The notes: generated by a model not told the origin, from the sequence alone. A stretch of 64,000 nt of DNA from Xenorhabdus sp. BG5 (GCF_015163665.1 NZ_JADEUG010000007.1:1-64000); one strand, 5' to 3'; positions 54,082 to 63,638 are shown, counted from the first letter of the stretch. Program-made: numbers and translations.

Positions 54082-54876
54082 ATGAATAAAGCTAATGACG
54101 TTATTTCAGTAAACAAAATCACAGAAAGTAAAATTCAGGTACGTGATCTGAATTTCTATTATGGCAAGTTTCATGCACTGAAAAATATTACGCTGGATAT
54201 CGCACAAAATAAGGTAACGGCATTCATCGGGCCATCGGGCTGTGGCAAGTCCACATTATTGCGTACTTTCAACAAAATGTATGAATTATACGGTGATCAG
54301 CGCGCTGAAGGTGAAATTATTCTGGATGACACTAATATCCTGACAGACAAGCAAGATGTTGCCTTACTACGTGCTAAAGTTGGGATGGTCTTCCAGAAAC
54401 CGACACCATTCCCGATGTCCATTTACGACAATATTGCTTTCGGGGTACGCCTGTTTGAAAAACTGCTCAGAACAGAGATGGATGAACGAGTCCAATGGGC
54501 ATTGACCAAAGCGGCATTGTGGAATGAAACCAAAGATAAATTACACCAGAGTGGGCATAGCCTTTCTGGTGGCCAGCAACAGCGTCTGTGCATCGCCCGT
54601 GGTATTGCCATTCGTCCAGAGATCTTGCTGTTGGATGAACCTTGTTCGGCACTTGATCCCATCTCGACAGGACGCATTGAAGAGTTGATCAGTGAACTGA
54701 AATCGGAATATACCGTCGTGATCGTCACCCACAATATGCAGCAGGCGGCTCGCTGTTCGGATTACACCGCATTTATGTACCTGGGTGAACTGATTGAATT
54801 TAGCGATACCGATAGATTGTTTACCACACCAAAGATGAAACAGACCGAAGATTATATTACTGGCCGTTACGGTTAA
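54082..54876 (+). CDS. pstB: PstB, phosphate ABC transporter ATPase
   Basis: PstB powers phosphate import. The 264-residue protein has the Walker A motif GPSGCGKST, the signature [17 protein letters not shown], Walker [14 protein letters not shown] and the switch His in [11 protein letters not shown]. The [18 protein letters not shown] stretch is specific to PstB. Confidence 0.97.
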   Translation: MNKANDVISVNKITESKIQVRDLNFYYGKFHALKNITLDIAQNKVTAFIGPSGCGKSTLLRTFNKMYELYGDQRAEGEIILDDTNILTDKQDVALLRAKVGMVFQKPTPFPMSIYDNIAFGVRLFEKLLRTEMDERVQWALTKAALWNETKDKLHQSGHSLSGGQQQRLCIARGIAIRPEILLLDEPCSALDPISTGRIEELISELKSEYTVVIVTHNMQQAARCSDYTAFMYLGELIEFSDTDRLFTTPKMKQTEDYITGRYG

Positions 54877-54894
54877 TACGGGGGATAGCATAAT

Positions 54895-55611
54895 ATGGAC
54901 AATCTGAATCTCAGCAAACATATCTCTGGTCAATTCACTGCTGAGTTGGAACATATTCGTACAGAATTGATGACAATGGGCGGTTTGGTGGAAGAGCAGC
55001 TCAGTAAGGCGATTCTGGCGATGCACAACCAGGATGAAATATTGGCACGGCAAGTGATTGAGGATGACCAGAAGGTCAATATGATGGAAGTGGCGATTGA
55101 TGAAGCGTGTGTTCGCATCATTGCAAAACGCCAACCGACGGCCAGTGACCTGCGCCTGATCATGGTTATTTCAAAGACCATTGCTGAACTGGAGCGCATT
55201 GGCGATGTTGCCAATAAGATTTGCAAGACTGCGCTTGAAAGATTTTCACATCAACAGCAATCTTTGCTGGTTAGCCTGGAATCACTGGGGCGCCATACAA
55301 TCCAAATGTTGCATGATGTGTTGGATGCTTTTGCCCGTATGGATCTGCAAGAAGCCATCCGTATCTACCGTGAAGACAAAAAAGTCGATCAGGAGTACGA
55401 AAGTATTATTCGCCAGCTCATGACTTACATGATGGAAGATCCCAGAACCATTCCGAATGTCATGACGGCGCTCTTTTGTGCCCGCTCTATTGAGCGCATT
55501 GGTGACCGTTGCCAGAATATTTGTGAATTTATCTTCTATTACGTCAAAGGACAGGACTTTCGCCATATTGGTGGTGACAATCTGGAAAAATTACTGACTC
55601 AAAAAGAATAG
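54895..55611 (+). CDS. phoU: PhoU, negative regulator of the Pho system
   Basis: PhoU links the Pst transporter to the PhoR kinase and shuts off the regulon in high phosphate. The 238-residue protein contains two copies of the three-helix PhoU repeat, with metal-binding-type motifs [12 protein letters not shown] and [12 protein letters not shown]. It closes the pst operon. Confidence 0.96.
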   Translation: MDNLNLSKHISGQFTAELEHIRTELMTMGGLVEEQLSKAILAMHNQDEILARQVIEDDQKVNMMEVAIDEACVRIIAKRQPTASDLRLIMVISKTIAELERIGDVANKICKTALERFSHQQQSLLVSLESLGRHTIQMLHDVLDAFARMDLQEAIRIYREDKKVDQEYESIIRQLMTYMMEDPRTIPNVMTALFCARSIERIGDRCQNICEFIFYYVKGQDFRHIGGDNLEKLLTQKE

Positions 55612-55721
55612 TTATTATTCTAAAATCGAATAAATATAGTACTTTATATTATTTCAGGTGCTATATCTAAATTGATAGCTTTTGTTGATATATAAAAATT
55701 AATAACCAACAGGGGTGTACA

Positions 55722-56570
55722 ATGAAGATTGGCAACAAATCTCGCGTAGCGGTTACTGCTCTGCTGACCAGCTTGGCATTGGTTTCAGGAGTGGCAAAAG
55801 CCGATAAACTTGATGACATTAAAAAAGCTGGTACGGTACGTATTGCGGTATTTGACAGTAACCCACCATTTGGTTTTATCGATCCTCAAACGAAAAAATT
55901 GGCAGGCTATGATGTCGATATCGCCAATGCGATTGCCAAAGATTTAGGCGTGAAGCTGGAGCTGCGGCCAACGAATCCAGCAAACCGAATTCCTCTGCTT
56001 TCTTCCAAAAAAATTGACTTAATTGCTGCTAACTTCACGATCACTGGTGAACGTGCAAAACAAGTTGATTTTTCCATCCCTTATTTTGCGACTGGTCAGA
56101 AATTCATTGCCCGCAAAGGTGTTTTGACTAAACCGGACGATATTGCCAAATTGCGTATTGGTGCAGACAAGGGAACGGTACAGGAAATCACCTTACGTGA
56201 GCGTTATCCAACAGCCAAAGTGATCTCTTATGACGATACACCGTTGGCATTTGCGGCTCTGAGAAATGGCAATGTCCAGGCGATCACCCAGGATGATGCG
56301 AAACTGGTTGGCTTGCTGGCAAACGTACCGGAAGCACAGAAAGCCGATTTTGAAATTTCGCCTTTTAGCATTACTCGTGAATATCAATCAGTTGCGGCCG
56401 CCAAAGGGGAAACACGATTGGTTGATTCGGTTAACCAAACCTTACTGAAATTGGAAAAAGAGGGTGAAGCAGAGAAAATCTATAACCGCTGGTTTGGCCC
56501 GGAAACGAAATCCGCTCAACCGCGGGGTGATTTTAAATTTGCTCCGTTAGCAGATCAGGCAAAACAGTAA
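55722..56570 (+). CDS. Periplasmic amino-acid-binding protein of an ABC transporter
   Basis: The 282-residue protein has a signal peptide (about 1-27, ending VAKA) and the family 3 solute-binding fold. DVDIANAIAKDLGVKLEL and NFTITGERAKQVDFSIPYF are typical of polar amino-acid binders. The Asp/Arg ligand pair expected for alpha-amino acids is probably in the FTITGER region and the AITQDDAKL region. The closest remembered relatives are glutamate/aspartate or lysine/histidine-type binders, but specificity cannot be set. Two permease genes follow, with a hairpin between. Confidence 0.88.
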   Translation: MKIGNKSRVAVTALLTSLALVSGVAKADKLDDIKKAGTVRIAVFDSNPPFGFIDPQTKKLAGYDVDIANAIAKDLGVKLELRPTNPANRIPLLSSKKIDLIAANFTITGERAKQVDFSIPYFATGQKFIARKGVLTKPDDIAKLRIGADKGTVQEITLRERYPTAKVISYDDTPLAFAALRNGNVQAITQDDAKLVGLLANVPEAQKADFEISPFSITREYQSVAAAKGETRLVDSVNQTLLKLEKEGEAEKIYNRWFGPETKSAQPRGDFKFAPLADQAKQ

Positions 56571-56609
56571 TGTTTGTTTAGTGCTTCCAATTAAGAACAC
56601 CAATTGATT

Positions 56610-56629
56610 AGCCCCGTTATTGCGGGGCT
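56610..56629 (+). terminator. Attenuating hairpin between binding-protein and permease genes
   Basis: AGCCCCG-TTATTG-CGGGGCT is a 7-bp stem followed by TTGCTGTTTG. Partial termination here would keep the binding protein in excess over the permeases. Confidence 0.75.
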
Positions 56630-56656
56630 TTGCTGTTTGTTTATGCGGTGAATGAT

Positions 56657-57394
56657 ATGTTTGAGCAATTTATTACCGAGCATTTACTGGCTCCTGAATA
56701 TCTTCTATGGCTTTGGCAGGGATTTCTGATCACCTTGTGGCTTTCTGCCTGTGTCATTATCTCCTCCACTTTACTGGGTTTTATGATTGCGGCGGTACGG
56801 GATAGCCAAATCAAGCCACTGCGCTGGCTGGTTACGGCTTACACTACGGTATTTCGTAACACGCCTTTGTTGGTACAGCTGTTTTTCTGGTACTTCGCAT
56901 CCGGGCAAATTTTGCCACAAGCGGCGATGATATGGCTGAACACGCCCCACGACACAATAATTTTCGGTTTGACGCTGGAATGGCCATCCTTTGAATTTCT
57001 GGCGGGATTCATCGGACTCACTCTCTATTCAGCTCCGTTTGTTGCAGAAGAATTGCGTGCGGGCATTCAGGGAGTCGGACGCGGGCAAAAATATGCCGCC
57101 CATGCATTGGGTTTAACGGGCTGGCAGGCCATGCGTCACGTTGTATTGCCACAGGCATTGAAAATAGCTATGCCACCCTTATTGGGGCAATACATGAATA
57201 TTGTCAAAAATTCATCATTAACCATGGCGATTGGTGTGGCAGAACTCTCCTATGCTTCTCGTCAGGTGGAAACCCAATCCTTACAAACCTTTGAGGCATT
57301 TGGTGTGGCGACAGTACTCTACATCGCCATTATTGTTGTGATGGAAGGCTGGGGACAATGGCGCCAACAGAGAACATTGGCGAGAGGGTCTTGA
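56657..57394 (+). CDS. Amino-acid ABC transporter permease 1
   Basis: This inner-membrane HisM/GlnP-type permease is about 245 residues long with five or so membrane segments. The EAA loop reads YAAHALGLTGWQAMRHVVLPQAL, and the family phrase FRNTPLLVQLFFWYF lies near residue 70. ATG 56657 was chosen over an upstream in-frame start that lies next to the hairpin. It precedes the second permease by one base. Confidence 0.88.
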   Translation: MFEQFITEHLLAPEYLLWLWQGFLITLWLSACVIISSTLLGFMIAAVRDSQIKPLRWLVTAYTTVFRNTPLLVQLFFWYFASGQILPQAAMIWLNTPHDTIIFGLTLEWPSFEFLAGFIGLTLYSAPFVAEELRAGIQGVGRGQKYAAHALGLTGWQAMRHVVLPQALKIAMPPLLGQYMNIVKNSSLTMAIGVAELSYASRQVETQSLQTFEAFGVATVLYIAIIVVMEGWGQWRQQRTLARGS

Positions 57395-57395
57395 T

Positions 57396-58109
57396 ATGGA
57401 CTTTACTGTTATTGCAGAAAACTGGCGTTACTTGTTATTAGGAACCTTTCCCGATGGGCCGTTGGAAGGGGCGGCATTGACGCTAGTCATCAGCATCATA
57501 GCGGGGACGATCTCCATCGTATTGGGTATTCTGGGTGGCGTTGCTCTGGCGATGTTGCGCGGTTTTTGGGCCAATTTATTGGCAGCAATACTGGGTTTCT
57601 TTCGCGCTATTCCGGTCATTATGCTGATTTTCTGGACATATTTCTTGTTGCCTGTCGTATTGGGGATGGAGATCCCTGAAATTACGACCGTTGTCTGTGC
57701 GCTGGCATTGATTACTTCGGCTTATTTAGCACATGGCGTCAAAGCGGGAATTTTAGCGATTGGTGATGGTCAATGGCGGGCAGGGTTATCACTGGGTTTC
57801 AATCGTTGGGAAGTCCTGTGGCATATCGTTTTGCCGCAGGCGTTGCGCATGATGGTGCCTTCATTTATCAATCAGTGGATTGCGTTAATCAAGGATACCT
57901 CATTGGCTTATATCGTTGGCGTGGCGGAATTGTCATTTTTGGCGACTCAAGTGAATAACCGCAGCATGGTTTATCCGATGGAAGTCTTTTTATTCGTTGC
58001 GTTGGTTTATTTTGTGATGTGTTTATCACTGGAATTGGTTGCCAATTATGTGGCCCGTCACTTCTCAGTGAGGCGTAAAAGTACAAACAATCTTCGGATT
58101 TTGACGTAA
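57396..58109 (+). CDS. Amino-acid ABC transporter permease 2
   Basis: The second HisM/GlnP-type permease has 237 residues with EAA loop AGLSLGFNRWEVLWHIVLPQAL and the phrase FFRAIPVIMLIFWTYFLLP. It pairs with permease 1. No ATP-binding subunit gene follows before the terminator at 58172, so an ATPase from elsewhere must serve the complex. Confidence 0.88.
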   Translation: MDFTVIAENWRYLLLGTFPDGPLEGAALTLVISIIAGTISIVLGILGGVALAMLRGFWANLLAAILGFFRAIPVIMLIFWTYFLLPVVLGMEIPEITTVVCALALITSAYLAHGVKAGILAIGDGQWRAGLSLGFNRWEVLWHIVLPQALRMMVPSFINQWIALIKDTSLAYIVGVAELSFLATQVNNRSMVYPMEVFLFVALVYFVMCLSLELVANYVARHFSVRRKSTNNLRILT

Positions 58110-58171
58110 AAAGTTTTGACCGTGGCGCCTCAAAATTAATATCTGTCAGATATTTTCATTGTTGTATTCAT

Positions 58172-58200
58172 TCCCTGCTGTGAGGCAGGGATTGTTTATT
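58172..58200 (+). terminator. Terminator after the permease genes
   Basis: TCCCTGC-TGTGAG-GCAGGGA is a 7-bp stem followed by TTGTTTATTTAT on the plus strand. Confidence 0.8.
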
Positions 58201-58202
58201 TA

Positions 58203-58275
58203 TATACCAATCGCCTTTCAATATGCGTCTGATATCGTGTCGTAAATTGCAACTTGAAGTTTAATGCGTATATTT
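58203..58275. repeat. Interspersed repeat fragment sharing GCAACTTGAAG
   Basis: This intergenic stretch carries TTGCAACTTGAAGTTTAATGC, cut here to its core GCAACTTGAAG at 58248-58258, which matches the inverted ends of the repeat near 23292-23393. The remainder, with CAATATGCG and CTGATATCG, is AT-rich and non-coding. It is probably a partial copy of the same repeat family. Confidence 0.45.
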
Positions 58276-58298
58276 AGAAAATTACCTAATTGATTCAA

Positions 58299-59780
58299 TC
58301 AATGATGTTTTTCTTTTCCAAACACCGCAATGAGCACCGCGGTCAACAACAGCAATGTCCCCGCTGCGATCAATACCGACAGGAATGAGTGATTAAAAGC
58401 CTGTTTTGCTGCATGGATCAGCGATAGTGCGACCTCTCCGTTTAGCCCTTCTGCGACAATAAGAGCTTCATCAATACTGTTTCGTGCCAATTCTGGGATG
58501 CTCATATCAGCCGGAAGGGTGAATGAGGCAGAATAGACCGCTACCATTAAACTGCCGAGAACGGCTATCCCAATTAAGCTTCCCAACTCATAGGCGACTT
58601 CTTCGATAGAGGCGGCGGTGCCAGCGCTGTTTTCTGGGGCATTCAACATGATGGAGGTGGAAGCGGCGGTCATTGCCGCACCAATACCAAATCCAATGAT
58701 GCAAAATGCGGTGATTTGCACGAAAAGCCCGGATTGCAGGCCAGCGAGATAAACAAAGATCCCCAGTCCGGCAAAGGCGAGCGAGAGCCACATGATCCGT
58801 TCAGAGCCAAATTTGGGTATCGCAATCCCGGCCAAAGGGCCGGCAATAAAAGAGGCAATCGGAATGGGCAGAATAAATAATCCCGCCAGCAAGGGAGATA
58901 AGCCCATAGCGAGTTGGAAGCGTTGGCTGACAGCAAGTTCCATACCGACCAGTGCTGCTGTGGACACGAAAGCCGCGATAACTCCAGCGGTGAAAGTACG
59001 ATTATGGAAGAGCTTGAAATCGATCATGGGGGTTGATGAATTTAACTGGCGACGAATGAAGATGGCCGTAAAAATAATGCCTGTGATGCCCACTGTCGCA
59101 GCAGTTACCAATGAAGGTACTGGTTTGCTTAACTCCTTGATCGCATAGGTGATACTGACCAAGCCAATCATGATTTGCACAGAAGCAATAAGGTCAAAGG
59201 TATGGTCTGGATTGTTTGGGCTTTTAGAAATAACGACCAGTGCAAAACCAAATGCAATGAGGGCAATCGGGACGTTGATCAGGAAAACCGAACCCCACCA
59301 GTAATATTCGAGCAGGAATCCGCCGATAACCGGACCAAGCGCGGCCCCGCCTGAAGCTATGGCAGACCAGATGCCAATAGCAAGTGCTCTTTCGTTTGGG
59401 TCTTCAAACGCTTGCCGGACTATAGCGAGTGTCGCAGGCATCATCATCGCCGCGCCAAAAGCAAGCACCACACGCGCCATAATCAGAGTGGCGGGGTTGG
59501 GGGAAAATGCCGCCATCAGTGATGCAACACCGAAAATGACTAACCCGTTAGTAAACAGTTTCTTTGCACCAAAACGGTCACTCAACGCCCCCATAGCGGG
59601 AAGTAAACCTGCGATGGTCAACGTATAAGCATTCATGATCCACAATTTCTCTGAAGCAGAAGCATGCAAATCATGTGTCAGTCGTGGCAAAGCGGTGTAT
59701 AGCACAGTCATATCAATAACAACTAAGAAAAGTGCACTGGAAATAATAGCGAGCACAAGCCAGCGAATATTCGATTTCAT
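58299..59780 (-). CDS. smvA: SmvA-like 14-TM efflux pump (MFS, DHA2 family)
   Basis: This proton-driven exporter of quaternary ammonium compounds and dyes (methyl viologen type) has about 493 residues and 14 predicted membrane segments. The first helix ends in VVIDMTVLYTALPRLTHDL; motif A is GALSDRFGAKKLF and the motif C region is GAALGPVIGGFLLEYYWW. The frame is open 83 codons further upstream, but that part overlaps the divergent regulator gene, so ATG 59780 (MKSNIRWL) is used. It is transcribed away from a TetR-type gene. The symbol is by similarity. Confidence 0.85.
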   Translation of the reverse strand: MKSNIRWLVLAIISSALFLVVIDMTVLYTALPRLTHDLHASASEKLWIMNAYTLTIAGLLPAMGALSDRFGAKKLFTNGLVIFGVASLMAAFSPNPATLIMARVVLAFGAAMMMPATLAIVRQAFEDPNERALAIGIWSAIASGGAALGPVIGGFLLEYYWWGSVFLINVPIALIAFGFALVVISKSPNNPDHTFDLIASVQIMIGLVSITYAIKELSKPVPSLVTAATVGITGIIFTAIFIRRQLNSSTPMIDFKLFHNRTFTAGVIAAFVSTAALVGMELAVSQRFQLAMGLSPLLAGLFILPIPIASFIAGPLAGIAIPKFGSERIMWLSLAFAGLGIFVYLAGLQSGLFVQITAFCIIGFGIGAAMTAASTSIMLNAPENSAGTAASIEEVAYELGSLIGIAVLGSLMVAVYSASFTLPADMSIPELARNSIDEALIVAEGLNGEVALSLIHAAKQAFNHSFLSVLIAAGTLLLLTAVLIAVFGKEKHH

Positions 59781-59798
59781 AAGTAAATTCACCAATGC

Positions 59799-59820
59799 GG
59801 TTCGGCAATTTTGCCGAACC
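59799..59820. promoter_or_regulatory. Perfect 22-bp palindrome in the smvA-tetR divergent gap
   Basis: Arms GGTTCGGCAA and TTGCCGAACC are separated by two T. It lies 19 bases upstream of the smvA-like start, in the right place for an operator covering the pump promoter or leader. Confidence 0.6.
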
Positions 59821-59845
59821 TTGACTAAATTGTTGGCGATCATTA

Positions 59846-59863
59846 TAAATACATCCGTATTTA
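59846..59863. promoter_or_regulatory. TAAATAC-N4-GTATTTA palindrome, likely TetR-type operator
   Basis: The 18-bp palindrome TAAATACATCCGTATTTA has 7-base perfect arms and ends 17 bases before the tetR-type ATG. Its size and form fit operators of TetR-family regulators, and it may serve both divergent promoters. Confidence 0.6.
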
Positions 59864-59880
59864 ATGAAAAGGAGGTTCGC

Positions 59881-60420
59881 ATGGGGCGACGTAAAACAAT
59901 TGATCGGGAAGTTCTGCTGGATGCAGCGGAACACATTGTCACAACACATGGCGCTGCGGCTCTCACGATTGATGCGCTGGCGAAGGCGGTTGGCATTACC
60001 AAGGGGGGAGTGCAATACAGTTTTAGCACAAAAGATGGCCTTATTGATGCGATGTTTGCGCGTTGGGAGGCGAGTTATGATGAACAGTTTCATGAAATTG
60101 CCGGGAATGATCCTCACCCGCTGACAGCCGTGCGTGCGCATATTGAAGCGACCAGGCGATCTGATGAAGTATCGACAGCAAAGGCGGCTGGTTTGATGGC
60201 GGCTTTATTACAAACACCGGAACATCTTGAATCAACCCGTATCTGGTATCGACAACGCATAGCAGGCTTGGACACAACGACGGAAGAAGGTCGGCAGGCG
60301 CGTTTGGCGTTTTTAGCTACAGAGGGGGCATTCATTCTGCGTTTCTTTGGCTTAATGGATATGCCAGAGGATGAGTGGGGAGATATCTTTAACGACATTC
60401 TTGCTGTTATGTCACCCTGA
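59881..60420 (+). CDS. TetR-family repressor of the divergent efflux pump
   Basis: The 179-residue protein has a TetR DNA-binding domain at the N terminus (TIDREVLLDAAEHIV, then ALTIDALAKAVGITKGGVQY) and a ligand-binding helical domain after residue 55. ATG 59881 is preceded by AAAGGAGG. Gene order and sequence style match SmvR, which represses smvA in enteric bacteria. Confidence 0.88.
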   Translation: MGRRKTIDREVLLDAAEHIVTTHGAAALTIDALAKAVGITKGGVQYSFSTKDGLIDAMFARWEASYDEQFHEIAGNDPHPLTAVRAHIEATRRSDEVSTAKAAGLMAALLQTPEHLESTRIWYRQRIAGLDTTTEEGRQARLAFLATEGAFILRFFGLMDMPEDEWGDIFNDILAVMSP

Positions 60421-60522
60421 ATTTCTTTTGCAAGATCAATAGCAGACTAATCGAATAAAATATCGTCACAAAATGAATCCCCTCAAGAATCAAAATGTTA
60501 TTTAACCTATTGATTACACGTA

Positions 60523-60538
60523 TCGCAAACGTTTTCTT
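60523..60538 (+). promoter_or_regulatory. PurR box upstream of adeP
   Basis: TCGCAAACGTTTTCTT matches 13 of 16 positions of the PurR palindrome ACGCAAACGTTTGCGT. It is 85 bases upstream of the adeP start, consistent with repression by excess purine. Confidence 0.75.
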
Positions 60539-60622
60539 TTTTTGCCGTTGCAGGGTAACGATTTATATAGGTTTCCTGTAGGATAGGTCGAAAACTTCGC
60601 TTTTTTTGGGAAACAATATTAC

Positions 60623-61960
60623 ATGAGCACAATAAATTCTGGCTCTGTTCATCGTCAGGGCTTGCTTCAGCGCGTGTTTAAATTAGAGGAACATGGCACA
60701 ACGGTTCGTACTGAAATAATTGCCGGGCTGACAACTTTTCTAACGATGGTCTATATCGTCTTTGTTAACCCTCAAATTCTGGCGGTTGCAGGCATGGATA
60801 TTAAAGCGGTATTTGTCACGACCTGTTTAATTGCCGCAGTGGGCAGCATTATGATGGGATTGATGGCGAATCTGCCTGTTGCCGTTGCACCTGCGATGGG
60901 ACTGAATGCGTTTTTCGCCTTTGTTGTGGTCGGTGCGATGGGGCTTTCGTGGCAGGTTGCGATGGGGGCAATTTTCTGGGGTGCGGTGGGACTATTTATA
61001 TTGACTCTCTTTCGTGTCCGTTACTGGATGATCGCCAATATTCCATTGAGCCTGCGTGTGGGTATTACCAGTGGTATCGGTCTTTTCATTGCCATGATGG
61101 GGCTGAAAAATGCGGGCATTATTGTGCCTAATCCCGACACGATTGTCTCAATCGGCAACTTTGCTTCCCATAATGTCTTGTTGGGGACATTGGGCTTTTT
61201 CATCATTGCCATTTTAGCGGCACGTAGTTTCCATGCGGCGGTGTTGGTTTCAATTATTGTGACAACCGGTATCGGCTTGCTGATGGGACATGTGGAATAT
61301 CACGGTGTTTTTGATCTGCCACCCAGTGTGATGAGCGTGGTAGGTAACGTTGATGTAAAAGGTGCTCTGAATATCGCGTTAGCTGGCGTGATTTTCTCAT
61401 TTATGTTGGTGAACTTGTTTGATTCTTCCGGCACATTGATTGGTGTGACGGATAAAGCGGGTATTGCCGACAGTAATGGCAAATTCCCGCGCATGAAACA
61501 AGCTTTGTACGTGGACAGTATCAGTTCGGTGGCGGGTTCTTACATTGGAACTTCTTCGGTTACCGCTTATATTGAAAGCTCTTCGGGCGTTTCTGTTGGC
61601 GGTAGAACTGGTTTGACGGCGATTGTCGTGGGTATTTTATTCCTGCTGGTGATGTTTATCTCACCGCTGGCAAGCATGGTGCCTGCCTATGCCACAGCGG
61701 GAGCTTTGGTCTATGTGGGCGTCCTGATGACATCCAGTTTGACAAGGGTGAAATGGAACGATCTGACTGAATCCGTCCCTGCTTTTATCACCGCGGTGAT
61801 GATGCCATTTAGTTTCTCCATTACCGAAGGTATTGCACTGGGTTTTATCGCCTACTGTGCCATGAAATTGGGTACGGGCAAATGGCGTGAAGTCAGCCCA
61901 TGTGTTCTTGTTGTGACACTATTGTTTGTATTAAAAATGGCGTTTGTGGATGCCCACTGA
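60623..61960 (+). CDS. adeP: AdeP (YieG), adenine permease
   Basis: This high-affinity adenine:proton symporter belongs to the AzgA-like branch of nucleobase permeases. The 445-residue length is identical to E. coli AdeP, and the sequence is close throughout. AEIIAGLTTFLTMVYIVFVN-type residues (here TEIIAGLTTFLTMVY) lie near 30, VAPAMGLNAFFAFVVV near 90, and LFDSSGTLIGVTDKAG and TSSVTAYIESSSGVSVGGRT at the substrate site. It pairs functionally with purine salvage and perhaps with the secreted deaminase. Confidence 0.94.
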   Translation: MSTINSGSVHRQGLLQRVFKLEEHGTTVRTEIIAGLTTFLTMVYIVFVNPQILAVAGMDIKAVFVTTCLIAAVGSIMMGLMANLPVAVAPAMGLNAFFAFVVVGAMGLSWQVAMGAIFWGAVGLFILTLFRVRYWMIANIPLSLRVGITSGIGLFIAMMGLKNAGIIVPNPDTIVSIGNFASHNVLLGTLGFFIIAILAARSFHAAVLVSIIVTTGIGLLMGHVEYHGVFDLPPSVMSVVGNVDVKGALNIALAGVIFSFMLVNLFDSSGTLIGVTDKAGIADSNGKFPRMKQALYVDSISSVAGSYIGTSSVTAYIESSSGVSVGGRTGLTAIVVGILFLLVMFISPLASMVPAYATAGALVYVGVLMTSSLTRVKWNDLTESVPAFITAVMMPFSFSITEGIALGFIAYCAMKLGTGKWREVSPCVLVVTLLFVLKMAFVDAH

Positions 61961-61987
61961 GCACGATTGAAACAGTGACTAAGAGAA

Positions 61988-62013
61988 AGCCTGACAGCAA
62001 CTTATGTCAGGCT
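61988..62013. terminator. Convergent terminator after adeP
   Basis: AGCCTGACA and TGTCAGGCT form a 9-bp stem with an 8-base loop followed by TGCTTATT. It lies between adeP and the convergent glycosyltransferase gene. Confidence 0.85.
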
Positions 62014-62022
62014 TGCTTATTA

Positions 62023-63492
62023 TCATTGAATATTCTTAGGCGCGATAAAGCCAATGCAGACAGTGTCGAACTCAGTACTTGGTTGGGCTTGGAAGGAAAA
62101 CGCTTCTTTGTGACTGAGCACCAATGATGGCCATTGTGCAAACGTATGTTGGAAATCTTCCTCTGCACAGTCCTTTCCTCGCTCTCCCACTAGCAAGGCA
62201 CCATATTTCACAATATTGTCTTCTTTGATATGGCGGTTATAGATATTCGGTGGCACACCATTATTTAATTCCCAGGGTTGTATCGTTTCTGGGTGATAGT
62301 GGCTATAAAATGTCAGCCATTGGTGCAGATATTCGCCACCAACATAACGTAATGGTGTTGGATACAGTTCGTTCCAGCGTTGATCAAGTTGGTTGGCAAA
62401 GGTTTTTATGCCAACAAATTTTTGTCCTGCATCACGGACATTTGCCATCATTACACCGACATACCCGATCAACACGAATACACCAAACATGACCAGCCCC
62501 CGTAATGTGCCTCGCAGAGGTTTATTGGGGAATACAGCTATCGAACCCACCAACAGTGCTGGCGAAACGACCATAAAAGGTTGTACCCATTCGGTCATAC
62601 GCCCGCCCTGATTGAAGGAGAACCAGCCATAAATAATCAGCAGAGGCAGCAGGATCACGATATTAGCCAGCGCATTGGATTGCTGCTTGGGCCAGCCAAT
62701 CCGGCCACCCAACAGATAAATAATGACACTGACGATAATTAACGGGTAGAACACGGAAAGCAGGGCGCGCGTAGTATGTAAGTTGAACCCTTTCTGAATT
62801 TGGGAGCCGACCCATTTAAAGGCGGCGAAATCGTTATGCACCAGCCACCAAACGTTCGGCAGTATCAGCGCGAACCAGATGACAATAGCAAGATAAAACA
62901 GCGGTTCCCGATAGTTGCGGCGTATTTTAGGCACGAACAGGGAGAGCAAAAAGACCGTGCCGACGATAGAAAGCGAAGAATATTTTGCCATCGTTGCCAG
63001 CCCTGTGGTGAGGGCGAATGCCAGCCACCATTTGGGGTGATCGTCAATGGCACGCAGGAAAAACAACAATGACCACGGCCAGAGCATCACTAAAAGGTAA
63101 TTATCATTATAAGGAATGATATCAAAATTGATGATACCGGATAGGTTCAAAGTCAGCATGGCAAGCCATGCGAGTACAACGTTGCCCGTCAGCCGGAAAG
63201 CCAGTTGCCAAACTCCAAGCATACCGATGGCAATAGCAACAAAGTGGGTGAAATACCAATAAAAACTGAGAGAAATGTTGCTGATAGAGATAGCAGGTAG
63301 CATGATGGCTCCCACTAGCCACGGGTTTTTGGGTGAACCCCATTCCCCATTAATACCCCAGTTTAAAGCTTCTACGGCATCATAAGGAACGGTGGGATCG
63401 AGGAAGTAACTTGCTATTATCCACAAAACGGCATAACCAGTGACCGAAAGATACAATGGCATGCGATAAGAAGAGGTATCAAAAAAACGCAT
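62023..63492 (-). CDS. Membrane glycosyltransferase of the GT39/ArnT-like superfamily
   Basis: The 489-residue integral membrane protein has about 10-12 helices and the GT-C layout. An acidic pair sits in the first loop (FLDPTVPYDAVEALNWGINGE), a position where these enzymes hold the catalytic Asp. A conserved NFDIIPYNDNYLLVMLWPW follows, and a soluble domain fills the last 120 residues. Such enzymes use polyprenyl-phosphate sugars to decorate lipid A, glycans or proteins in the periplasm. It is not ArnT itself, as no arn genes adjoin. The acceptor is unknown. Confidence 0.75.
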   Translation of the reverse strand: MRFFDTSSYRMPLYLSVTGYAVLWIIASYFLDPTVPYDAVEALNWGINGEWGSPKNPWLVGAIMLPAISISNISLSFYWYFTHFVAIAIGMLGVWQLAFRLTGNVVLAWLAMLTLNLSGIINFDIIPYNDNYLLVMLWPWSLLFFLRAIDDHPKWWLAFALTTGLATMAKYSSLSIVGTVFLLSLFVPKIRRNYREPLFYLAIVIWFALILPNVWWLVHNDFAAFKWVGSQIQKGFNLHTTRALLSVFYPLIIVSVIIYLLGGRIGWPKQQSNALANIVILLPLLIIYGWFSFNQGGRMTEWVQPFMVVSPALLVGSIAVFPNKPLRGTLRGLVMFGVFVLIGYVGVMMANVRDAGQKFVGIKTFANQLDQRWNELYPTPLRYVGGEYLHQWLTFYSHYHPETIQPWELNNGVPPNIYNRHIKEDNIVKYGALLVGERGKDCAEEDFQHTFAQWPSLVLSHKEAFSFQAQPSTEFDTVCIGFIAPKNIQ

Positions 63493-63638
63493 GGTAGCCT
63501 GAAAATATTATTTGAGTTAAATCTATCCATAATACTAGACGAAATTTAAACAATAAGTGAATGACATTGGATGTTAAAGGGAGTTTCTGTTAGATTCCGC
63601 CGAAAATATCTTGATAAAAATGAGTTGAGTCACAAGCT

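Noticed and set aside
55722-58109. glnHPQ glutamine transporter
   Set aside because: There is no ATPase gene, and the permeases and binding protein do not read as the E. coli Gln proteins, so no symbol was given.
60421-60622. Purine riboswitch ahead of adeP
   Set aside because: The leader shows no three-way-junction pattern, and a good PurR box explains purine control.
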